Shown one piece after another: positions 1 through 5,244 of a DNA stretch of 6,871 nt. The DNA lies in NCBI GenBank assembly GCA_003567075.1, contig PXAU01000385.1:1-6871 (forward strand), in the 5' to 3' direction. Positions within the stretch are counted from its first letter, which is position 1; each line of letters starts with the position of its first letter. A model generated the notes under the pieces. That model was not told where the DNA came from. It ran no database searches and was given only the letters and a program-made list of their open reading frames with translations. The stretch is from Trueperaceae bacterium. Its GTDB lineage: Bacteria; Deinococcota; Deinococci; Deinococcales; Trueperaceae. Position numbers and translations under genes: made by a program.

Positions 1-445
1 CGTCGCCGGTGGCGCGCCCCACGCCGGTGAACGCCAGGATCACGAAGCCGTCGGCGAAGAAGCTCAGATCGTGACCCTTGCCCGGCATGAACTCCTTCTT
101 GGTACCGTCGGCCGCGAGCAGGTACGCCACGGCACCGTCATCGAGGAAAGCGTGGCGCAGGAGGAAGTCGGCGGTCGAGCGGGCGGGGTGCAGCAGCAGC
201 TCGTACGGAAGCGACAAGCTGCCGCGCTCGGCCATGCGCGCCGCGTGGGCCATGGTCCACGCCCAGCGCGCTTGCGACCACACATACTTGTCGTCGCTGA
301 CGCGTCGCCCCGTCACGTTGTCGAGGCACGTGAACACGCCGCCGCGCTCGCCGTCGGCGGCGCGGTCGAGCCAGAAGGGGAGCACCGCATGCTCGAGATG
401 ATCACGGTAGAACGCTGCCAGGGCGCTTCGGTCGACGGGGGCCAC
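1..445 (-). CDS. AGE-family sugar epimerase/isomerase, N-terminal 148 residues (runs off left edge)
   Basis: Reading the complementary strand leftwards from a GTG at 445 gives an uninterrupted frame to the window edge. The visible residues carry the N-terminal signature of the N-acylglucosamine 2-epimerase (AGE) family, an (alpha/alpha)6-barrel: FYRDHLEHAVLPFWLD near residues 12-27, a GGVFTCLD segment at 35-42, DDKYVWSQARWAW at 51-63 and FFADGFVILAF at 129-139. Family members interconvert C2-epimeric sugars (GlcNAc/ManNAc, glucose/mannose, cellobiose) or isomerise aldoses and ketoses. The catalytic histidines lie further along and are outside the window, so the substrate cannot be assigned. 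The GTG start is chosen because a perfect AGGAGG sits 5 nt upstream; the ATG at 459-457 is out of frame. The gene is divergent from uxuA with a 62-bp gap, suggesting a role in sugar or uronate metabolism. Family call firm, substrate unknown. Confidence 0.85.
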   Translation of the reverse strand, partial: MAPVDRSALAAFYRDHLEHAVLPFWLDRAADGERGGVFTCLDNVTGRRVSDDKYVWSQARWAWTMAHAARMAERGSLSLPYELLLHPARSTADFLLRHAFLDDGAVAYLLAADGTKKEFMPGKGHDLSFFADGFVILAFTGVGRATGD

Positions 446-507
446 GGTCTCCTCCTCATGGCGCGCCGCACGGTCCTCGTGAACGCGTGCAGCGCGGCGG
501 TTGCCGC
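446..507. promoter_or_regulatory. Divergent intergenic region of the AGE-family gene and uxuA, with a weak operator-like dyad
   Basis: These 62 bp must hold the start signals of both divergent genes unless promoters lie inside the genes. I see no convincing -35/-10 pair and no clear Shine-Dalgarno before the uxuA ATG. At 480-491 there is a 12-bp dyad, TGAACGCGTGCA, with one mismatched pair around ACGCGT. Its left part, GTGAACGC (479-486), equals the start of the reverse complement of the operator at 2816-2827. It could be a weak site for the LacI-family regulator encoded nearby, but the match is partial and could be chance. Confidence 0.3.
451..456 (-). promoter_or_regulatory. Shine-Dalgarno site of the AGE-family gene
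   Basis: The complement reads AGGAGG, 5 nt before the GTG at 445-443. It decides the start codon, because the more obvious ATG at 459-457 overlaps this site and opens a different frame. Confidence 0.75.
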
Positions 508-1548
508 ATGATCTTCACCCTACGCTGGTTCGGCCCCGACGACCCCGTCAGCCTGCTCTCGCTGCGCCAGGTCGCGGGACTCGACGGGCTCGTCACGTCC
601 CTCTCCGACGTGCCCGCCGGGGCCGTCTGGTCGCCCGCCGCGATCGCCGCGCGCCATCATGCTCTGGCCGCGCACGGCTTCACCTGGAGCGTCGTCGAGA
701 GTCTGCCGGTGAGCGAGGCCATCAAGCTCGGCGGGCCCGAGCGCGACGAGCACGTTGCCGCCTGGTGCGCCTCGCTGCGCAACCTTGCCGCCGCCGGCGT
801 GCGGACCGTCTGCTACAACTTCATGCCCGTGTTCGATTGGATCCGCACCGACTTCGCCATGCCTCTGGCCGACGGCTCGAACGCGATGGCCTACCGACAC
901 GCCGACCTGGACCGCTTCGACTTCAGCGACGGTATGGAACGCTTGGCCGCCTGGGCCCAGGGCTACGGCGGCGCCGAGCTCGACGCGCTCTTCCGGCGCG
1001 CGCGCGCGGTGAGCGAGGCGCGCCTGTTCGAGCACCTCGTCGCCTTCCTGGAGGACGTCACCCCCGTTGCCGACGGCCTCGGCGTGCGGCTCGCGCTGCA
1101 TCCCGACGACCCGCCCTGGTCGGTCTTCGGCCTGCCGCGCATCGTGTCCGATGCCGCCGGCATCGAGCGGATACTCGCGGCGGTCGACAGTCGCGCCAAC
1201 GGACTCACCTTCTGCACCGGCGCCCTCGGCGCATCAGCCGCCAACGATCTGCCGGCGATGGCCTCAGCGTTCGCCGAGCGGATCGCCTTCGTGCACGCCC
1301 GCAACGTGCGGCGCACGGGCGAGCGCGACTTCCACGAGGTGGCCCACCACCCCTCTGCCGGCGATGTCGACCTGGTGGCCGTGCTCGAGCCGTTGGTGGC
1401 TGCGGGGGTCGACGTGCCGCTACGGCCCGACCACGGACGGATGCTCTGGGGCGAGCGCGCGATCCCCGGCTACGGGCTCTACGATCGCAGCATCGGGCTC
1501 GGCTTCGTTCAGGGCGCGACCACGGCGTTGGAGCGGGCGGGGCGCTGA
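508..1548 (+). CDS. uxuA: Mannonate dehydratase UxuA (346 aa, short form)
   Basis: Dehydrates D-mannonate to 2-keto-3-deoxy-D-gluconate (EC 4.2.1.8), the step where the glucuronate branch enters KDG metabolism; a cytoplasmic metal-dependent TIM-barrel enzyme. The family signature is visible throughout: LRWFGPDDPVSL at the N terminus, WSVVESLPVSEAIK near 60-73, RTVCYNFMPVFDW at 99-111, LHPDDPP at 197-203, TFCTGALGA at 234-242, FVHARN at 261-266 and RPDHG at 306-310. By family knowledge, His198, Cys236, His263 and Asp308 match the metal ligands. It is about 48 residues shorter than the E. coli enzyme, lacking most of the insertion after the GSNAM region, as in Gram-positive-type members. ATG 508 is preferred over the in-frame GTG at 487 because it puts the conserved RWFG motif at the usual distance; no clear Shine-Dalgarno supports either. 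It is transcribed apart from the main operon but completes its pathway. Confidence 0.96.
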   Translation: MIFTLRWFGPDDPVSLLSLRQVAGLDGLVTSLSDVPAGAVWSPAAIAARHHALAAHGFTWSVVESLPVSEAIKLGGPERDEHVAAWCASLRNLAAAGVRTVCYNFMPVFDWIRTDFAMPLADGSNAMAYRHADLDRFDFSDGMERLAAWAQGYGGAELDALFRRARAVSEARLFEHLVAFLEDVTPVADGLGVRLALHPDDPPWSVFGLPRIVSDAAGIERILAAVDSRANGLTFCTGALGASAANDLPAMASAFAERIAFVHARNVRRTGERDFHEVAHHPSAGDVDLVAVLEPLVAAGVDVPLRPDHGRMLWGERAIPGYGLYDRSIGLGFVQGATTALERAGR

Positions 1549-1574
1549 AGCGGGCGGGGCGCTGAAGCGGGCGG
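1533..1574 (+). repeat. 17-bp tandem duplication spanning the uxuA stop codon
   Basis: The unit GCGGGCGGGGCGCTGAA occurs perfectly at 1533-1549 and 1550-1566, followed by an 8-bp remnant GCGGGCGG at 1567-1574. The first copy holds the uxuA TGA (1546-1548). The second carries another TGA at 1563-1565 in a different frame, so the duplication leaves the UxuA C terminus unchanged. It looks like replication slippage in a GC-rich stretch. Confidence 0.9.
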
Positions 1575-1629
1575 CGCGCGTCCGACCCGCGCGGGCCTGG
1601 CCGAACCCTCCGTGCAGCTGCGCGACCCC

Positions 1630-1659
1630 TTGCTTTCGGGCGCCTGCGGAAGGTACATT
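1630..1659 (+). promoter_or_regulatory. Predicted sigma70-type promoter of the LacI-family gene
   Basis: TTGCTT (1630-1635) and TACATT (1654-1659) are separated by 18 bp, giving a predicted start near 1666 and a leader of about 75 nt before the GTG at 1742. It lies in the least GC-rich part of the gap and immediately upstream of the operator-like dyad, which supports the assignment. It was recognised by eye only. Confidence 0.5.
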
Positions 1660-1673
1660 CATCGCACGAGTTC

Positions 1674-1685
1674 GTTATCGTTAAC
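1674..1685. promoter_or_regulatory. LacI-type operator O1 upstream of the regulator gene
   Basis: GTTATCGTTAAC is a CG-centred 12-bp dyad with only the pair flanking the central CG mismatched. The shape GTTAnCGnTAAC resembles operators of LacI-family gluconate regulators (E. coli GntR type). It begins 15 bp after the predicted -10, so a bound repressor would cover the start of transcription, consistent with autoregulation. A 10-of-12 match lies at the equivalent position before uxaE (2816-2827). Binding by the adjacent LacI-family protein is inferred from location and symmetry. Confidence 0.6.
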
Positions 1686-1691
1686 CAGATG

Positions 1692-1715
1692 CGCTTCGGG
1701 CGATCGCCCGAAGCG
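1692..1715. repeat. Perfect 24-bp palindrome in the leader of the LacI-family gene
   Basis: Each base from 1692 to 1703 pairs with 1715 down to 1704; the centre is CGATCG (1701-1706). As RNA it gives a 10-bp GC-rich stem with a GAUC loop, starting about 26 nt into the predicted transcript and ending 17 nt before the GGAGG ribosome site. There is no U-tract, so it is not a standard terminator. It may be an RNA hairpin affecting translation or stability of the regulator mRNA, or a second protein-binding dyad. The palindrome is certain, its function is not. Confidence 0.85.
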
Positions 1716-1741
1716 GCGCCGCAGCGGAGCGCGGAGGCACG

Positions 1742-2773
1742 GTGAACGCGTTCGACACGACGGAGAAGGTGACCTTGGCCGACGTCGCCGAACAGGCAGG
1801 CGTCTCGGTGATGACCGTGTCACGCGTCGTCAACGACCGACCCGGCGTCGGGGAGCGCACCCGCACCCGGGTGCGCCACGCCATCGCAACGCTCGGCTAC
1901 CGACCGAACATCGTGGCGCGCGGCCTCAAGGCCCACCGCTCACGCACCATCGGCCTGATCGTCCCCGACGTGACGAACCCCTACTTCCCGGCCATCGTGC
2001 GCGGTGCCGAGGACGTCGCCATCGCACACGGCTTCACGCTGCTCCTGACGAACGTCATCGAGGACGTCGAGCGTGAGGTGGCGGCGCTCGAGGCCTTCGA
2101 AGACCGGCGGGTCGACGGCGTGATCGCCTGCAGCCCGCGGCTCTCGGCCGAGCGTCTCGACGCGCTGCTGGGTCGCCACCACGCCGCTGTGATCGTGAAC
2201 CGGCGCTCGAAACCCGGCGTCGCCGGTTCGGTGCGCCTCGACCACGAGTACGGCATGCGCCAGCTGATGCACCACCTCCTGGCCATCGGCTGCCGACGCT
2301 TCGGCGTGATCGCCGGCCCGGTCGACTCGCATGCCGCCCGCGAGCGGATCCTGGGGATCGACCGTGAGACACGCGAACACGGCATCGACGTCCCGGCGGC
2401 GAACGTGCTCGCCGGGCCACCGACGGTCGAGGGCGGCGAGAGCACGACCCGCACGCTGCTGGCCCGCGACCCCTCGATCGACGCCCTGGTGTGCTTCAAC
2501 GATCTCGTCGCCGCCGGCGCCTTGGTCACCCTGGCCGAGCTGGGTATCGCCGTTCCCGAGCGCATCGCCGTCGTCGGCTACGACGACATCCCGTTCGCGC
2601 GCATGTTCACGCCCCCGCTCACCACCATGCGAGCCTCCACCTACGACCTCGGCCGCCACGCCATGACCATGCTGTTCGAGCGCATGGAGGGGCGCGGGCA
2701 TGGCGTGGACATCGTGCTGCAACCGGAGTTGGTCGTGCGCGCCTCGACGCGCGCTGCCGCGCCCCCAGCTTGA
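1742..2773 (+). CDS. LacI/GalR-family transcriptional regulator, probable hexuronate/aldonate-responsive repressor (343 aa)
   Basis: A full-length LacI-family protein. The N-terminal helix-turn-helix is VTLADVAEQAGVSVMTVSRV at 10-29, with recognition helix VMTVSRVVND; the hinge region LGYRPNIVARGLK is at 51-63. The sugar-binding core starts at TIGLIVPDVTNPYF (69-82) and continues with CFNDLVAAG (251-259) and VVGYDDIPFARMFTPPLTTMR (277-297). Start GTG 1742 is supported by GGAGG at 1733-1737, though spacing is short (4 nt), and by HTH placement. It is preceded by its own promoter and operator-like dyad, and the same dyad type precedes the uxaE operon directly downstream, so it probably represses itself and the operon. 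A pathway intermediate (a hexuronate, keto-uronate or aldonate) is the likely effector, but no ligand can be read from the sequence. Some LacI-family members activate instead. Confidence 0.94.
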   Translation: MNAFDTTEKVTLADVAEQAGVSVMTVSRVVNDRPGVGERTRTRVRHAIATLGYRPNIVARGLKAHRSRTIGLIVPDVTNPYFPAIVRGAEDVAIAHGFTLLLTNVIEDVEREVAALEAFEDRRVDGVIACSPRLSAERLDALLGRHHAAVIVNRRSKPGVAGSVRLDHEYGMRQLMHHLLAIGCRRFGVIAGPVDSHAARERILGIDRETREHGIDVPAANVLAGPPTVEGGESTTRTLLARDPSIDALVCFNDLVAAGALVTLAELGIAVPERIAVVGYDDIPFARMFTPPLTTMRASTYDLGRHAMTMLFERMEGRGHGVDIVLQPELVVRASTRAAAPPA

Positions 2774-2799
2774 CGCTCGGGGCGTGCGACCGATAGGCT
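2770..2799 (+). promoter_or_regulatory. Predicted sigma70-type promoter of the uxaE operon
   Basis: TTGACG (2770-2775) and TAGGCT (2794-2799) are 18 bp apart. The -35 hexamer overlaps the TGA stop (2771-2773) of the LacI-family gene. The predicted start is near 2806, giving a leader of about 100 nt before uxaE. Spacing equals that of the promoter at 1630-1659, and an operator-like dyad again follows the -10. Recognised by eye only. Confidence 0.55.
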
Positions 2800-2815
2800 C
2801 ACCTGGAACCCGGAC

Positions 2816-2827
2816 GTTAGCGTTCAC
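2816..2827. promoter_or_regulatory. LacI-type operator O2 upstream of uxaE
   Basis: GTTAGCGTTCAC matches the O1 dyad (1674-1685) at 10 of 12 positions and keeps the central CG. It begins 17 bp after the predicted -10, close to the 15 bp seen for O1. Repressor bound here would block transcription of the uxaE-SDR-larA-uxaC operon. The right half (TCAC rather than TAAC) is less symmetric, suggesting weaker binding than O1. Confidence 0.5.
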
Positions 2828-2896
2828 GGTGCGTTCCACACGCGCACGGCGGACCATTCGTCCGATCAGCGCCGCCGCGACGGGCTTCGCAACGCG

Positions 2897-2902
2897 AAAG
2901 GA
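2897..2902 (+). promoter_or_regulatory. Ribosome binding site fixing the uxaE start
   Basis: AAAGGA lies 7 nt upstream of ATG 2910. It favours this start over in-frame codons further upstream, which would place the start inside the LacI-family gene. A small inverted repeat, TTCGC/GCGAA (2886-2890/2894-2898), overlaps its first two bases. Confidence 0.65.
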
Positions 2903-2909
2903 CGCGTGC

Positions 2910-4430
2910 ATGGATCACTCTCCCGAAGACCTCAGCGACACCGTCGTGCAGGTCGCCCGCGAACTCGTCCCTGGAAGCGCCCGCAGCCACGGCCCCCGCA
3001 GCCTCTGGACGGAGTATGGGCCGCAGGGGTCCTATCGGCTCGCCCTCGCCGCCGAACGGGCCGAGGATCTCGCGCCGTTCGAGGGTGAGATCGCGCGCCA
3101 GGCGGACTCGAGCGTGCTGCGCGGCCCGCTCGACGGCCCGAACCTGGCCGCGCTGCGCGCTGCGCTCCCCAACCTGACCCCCGTACCGCTCGGCACGGGC
3201 GCGTCGGCCGGCTTCGGGGACCGGCTGGGCCTCGCCACGCCCGGCCACGTGGCCGCGCTGCGCGCCACGCGCGCCGAGGCACGCGTCGCGGCCGTCTTCG
3301 CGCAGCAATCGATGCGCGAGAACGCGCGCACCGGCCGTAGCCCGCAGGAGGTGCTCGACGATGCCACCGCGGGAGCGTTCGTGGCCGGCTGGCAGCACCC
3401 GCTCGGCGCCGACGCCGACCACCTCAAGAGCGAAGCGGACATCGACCTGTGTCTCGCCGCCGGGTACACGATGTTCACGATCGACCCGGGCGATCACGTC
3501 CAGGACGATGCCGACACGCTCGCGAACGACGCCCTCCAGGCCGCCTTCGAGCGCCGTCCCCCCTGGGCGGCGTTGGAGAGCAGCCCCGGCGACCTGCTGG
3601 AGCGACTCGGCGCGTTCGAGCTCGACCTCGGCGAGCGGGCGCTGTGCCTCAGCCCCGGTGACCTCGAGCGCGCCGCCGTGAAGTACGGCGCCGCCGTCGC
3701 CCACGTCGCCAGGCTGACGCGCCACCTGCGCGCTCACGCCGGCCCCGAGCAGGCCGAGATCGAGGTCTCCGTCGACGAGACCGCAACCCCAACCAGCCTC
3801 GCCGAACACGCCTATCTGGCGCTCGAGCTGCGTCGGCTCGGCGTCGACTGGGTCTCGCTGGCGCCGCGCTTCGTGGGTGCCTTCGAGAAGGGTGTCGATT
3901 ACATCGGTGACCTGGGCGCGCTGGCGCGCGACCTCCATGGGCACGCACGCGTGGCCGAGGCCCTGGGAGGCTACAAGCTGAGCCTCCACTCGGGCTCCGA
4001 CAAGTTCGCGGTCTACCCCATCGCTGCCCAAGCGACCGCCGGTCGCGTGCACCTCAAGACGGCCGGCACCAGTTACCTGGAGGCGCTGCGCGTGGCGGGG
4101 GCGGTCGAGCCGGCGTTGCTCCGAGACGTGATGCAGCTGGGCCTCGAGCGGTTCGCCACGGACGTCAAGAGCTACCACATCAGCGGCCGCCCCGAGGGCG
4201 TGCCCGACCTGCGTGCGCTGCCGGGCAGCGCGCTGCTGGCGCTGCTCGAGCAACGCGACGCCCGCCAGGTGCTGCACGTGACGTTCGGGAGCGCCCTGCA
4301 GCGCTACGGCGAGCGCCTGCGGGCGCTCCTGCGCGCCCACGAGGGCGCCTACCGCGACGCCTTGCGCCGGCACTTCGAGCGCCACCTGGCGCCGCTCAAA
4401 GCCAGCGCGCGGACGGAGGGAACGCCATGA
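2910..4430 (+). CDS. uxaE: Tagaturonate epimerase UxaE (506 aa)
   Basis: Belongs to the UxaE family, which epimerises D-tagaturonate to D-fructuronate (EC 5.1.2.7 type) and was characterised in Thermotoga maritima hexuronate catabolism. It joins the galacturonate branch to the glucuronate branch, so one reductase and UxuA serve both substrates. Conserved-looking blocks are GFGDRLGLATPGH (101-113), AQQSMRENARTGRSPQEVLDD (131-151), GWQHPLGADADHLKSEADID (160-179), FTIDPGDHV (189-197), EVSVDETATPTS (285-296), SLAPRFVGAFEKGVDYIGD (316-334), YKLSLHSGSDKFAVYP (355-370) and HLKTAGTSYLEALR (381-394). The many His, Asp and Glu residues in these blocks fit a metal-dependent barrel enzyme; I do not assign individual ligands. 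The frame stays open upstream to 2700, but that stretch overlaps the LacI-family gene and lacks family-like sequence. First gene of the operon; its TGA overlaps the next ATG. Confidence 0.92.
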   Translation: MDHSPEDLSDTVVQVARELVPGSARSHGPRSLWTEYGPQGSYRLALAAERAEDLAPFEGEIARQADSSVLRGPLDGPNLAALRAALPNLTPVPLGTGASAGFGDRLGLATPGHVAALRATRAEARVAAVFAQQSMRENARTGRSPQEVLDDATAGAFVAGWQHPLGADADHLKSEADIDLCLAAGYTMFTIDPGDHVQDDADTLANDALQAAFERRPPWAALESSPGDLLERLGAFELDLGERALCLSPGDLERAAVKYGAAVAHVARLTRHLRAHAGPEQAEIEVSVDETATPTSLAEHAYLALELRRLGVDWVSLAPRFVGAFEKGVDYIGDLGALARDLHGHARVAEALGGYKLSLHSGSDKFAVYPIAAQATAGRVHLKTAGTSYLEALRVAGAVEPALLRDVMQLGLERFATDVKSYHISGRPEGVPDLRALPGSALLALLEQRDARQVLHVTFGSALQRYGERLRALLRAHEGAYRDALRRHFERHLAPLKASARTEGTP

Positions 4431-5239
4431 CGCGCTTCGACCTCACGGACCGGGTCGCCGTCGTGACCGGCGGTGCCGGCACGCTGGGCCTGGCGATGGC
4501 ACACGGCTTGGCCGAGGCCGGCGCCAAGGTGGCCCTGCTCAGCCGCCGCCGCGAGGCGATCGACGCCGCCGCCGCAGCGCTGCGCGAGGCCGGCCACGAC
4601 GCCCTGGGTATCGCCGCCGACGTGCTCGACCCGGCCGCCTTGGCCGACGCCGCCGAACGGGTGGAGCAGACTTGGGGCCGCATCGACGTGCTCCTCACCG
4701 CCGCCGGCGGCAACCGCCCCGACGCGATCGTCTTCGGCGAGCGCGACCTCTTCGGCCTCACGCCCGACGCCTTCCGGCAGGTGGTGGAGCTCAACCTGGA
4801 CGGCACCCTGCTGACGATCCAGGCCTTCGCGCCGTCGATGGTCCGCGCCGGCCGCGGCTCGGTGATCACGATCAGCTCGATGGCCGCGCAGAAGCCGCTG
4901 ACGCGCGTGATCGGCTACGGCGCCGCCAAGGCCGCTGTCGACAACCTCACCCGTTGGCTGGCTGCGCACATGGCCCAGGCCTACGGCGAAGGGCTGCGCG
5001 TCAACGCCATCGCACCGGGCTTCTTCGTCGGCGAGCAGAACCGGGCGCTGCTGCTACAGCCGAGCGGCGAGCCAACCGAGCGCGGCGCCACCATCCTGGC
5101 GAACACCCCGATGGGTCGCTTCGGCGAACCTGACGACCTGATCGGCACCGTTCAGTGGCTCGCCAGCGACGCCTCGCGCTTCGTCACCGGCGTGGTGGTG
5201 CCGGTCGACGGCGGATACGCAGCCTTCGGGGGGGTGTGA
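4427..5239 (+). CDS. uxuB: SDR-family fructuronate reductase / D-mannonate oxidoreductase (270 aa)
   Basis: A classical short-chain dehydrogenase/reductase of normal length. Visible elements are the Rossmann glycine motif TGGAGTLG (14-21), Asp65 of the adenine pocket, AAGG (92-95) in place of the usual NAAG, Asn123, and catalytic Ser151, Tyr164 and Lys168 in YGAAK, followed by PG at 197-198. It most resembles the Bacillus-type SDR UxuB (YjmF), which reduces D-fructuronate to D-mannonate (EC 1.1.1.57), and not the unrelated long-chain E. coli UxuB. Its position after uxaE, and UxuA nearby needing mannonate, supports this role. SRRR (39-42) after the second strand suggests NADP(H) may be accepted. 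ATG 4427 overlaps the uxaE stop by 4 bp (ATGA) and has GGAGGG 6 nt upstream, implying translational coupling. A gluconate 5-dehydrogenase-like or tagaturonate reductase activity is the main alternative. Confidence 0.85.
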   Translation: MTRFDLTDRVAVVTGGAGTLGLAMAHGLAEAGAKVALLSRRREAIDAAAAALREAGHDALGIAADVLDPAALADAAERVEQTWGRIDVLLTAAGGNRPDAIVFGERDLFGLTPDAFRQVVELNLDGTLLTIQAFAPSMVRAGRGSVITISSMAAQKPLTRVIGYGAAKAAVDNLTRWLAAHMAQAYGEGLRVNAIAPGFFVGEQNRALLLQPSGEPTERGATILANTPMGRFGEPDDLIGTVQWLASDASRFVTGVVVPVDGGYAAFGGV

Positions 5240-5244
5240 GTTCG

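Noticed and set aside
487..507. GTG 487 as the uxuA start
   Set aside because: It would add MQRGGCR before the conserved MIFTLRWFG start. Known UxuA proteins begin only a few residues before RW(Y/F)G. It cannot be fully excluded because neither start has a clear ribosome site.
1575..1593. CGCGCG/CGCGCG inverted repeat with a 7-nt loop after uxuA as a terminator
   Set aside because: The stem is only 6 bp, there is no following T-tract, and such alternating CG repeats are common by chance at this base composition.
2850..2864. CGGAC/GTCCG inverted repeat in the uxaE leader as a riboswitch or attenuator
   Set aside because: A 5-bp stem alone is too short, and no conserved riboswitch core or alternative pairing was seen in the roughly 100-nt leader.
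2700..2909. A 70-codon in-frame extension upstream of uxaE
   Set aside because: It overlaps the end of the LacI-family gene, its translation is arginine- and proline-rich without family resemblance, and ATG 2910 has a good ribosome site and the expected N terminus.
1940..2911. A 323-codon minus-strand open frame opposite the LacI-family gene
   Set aside because: Same cause: it overlaps a clear LacI-family gene, its translation has no recognisable domain, and it runs through both the promoter and the operator.
2817..4385. A 522-codon open frame on the minus strand opposite uxaE
   Set aside because: It is a mirror of a strongly GC3-biased real gene. Its translation is low in complexity and shows no family motif, whereas the plus strand encodes a recognisable UxaE over the same stretch.
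5236..5244. GTG 5236 as the start of the LarA-family gene
   Set aside because: It would give a 4-bp GTGA overlap with the SDR gene, but the run of seven Gs ends 1 nt before it and leaves no room for ribosome-site spacing; ATG 5245 lies 10 nt after the run. The two differ by only three residues.
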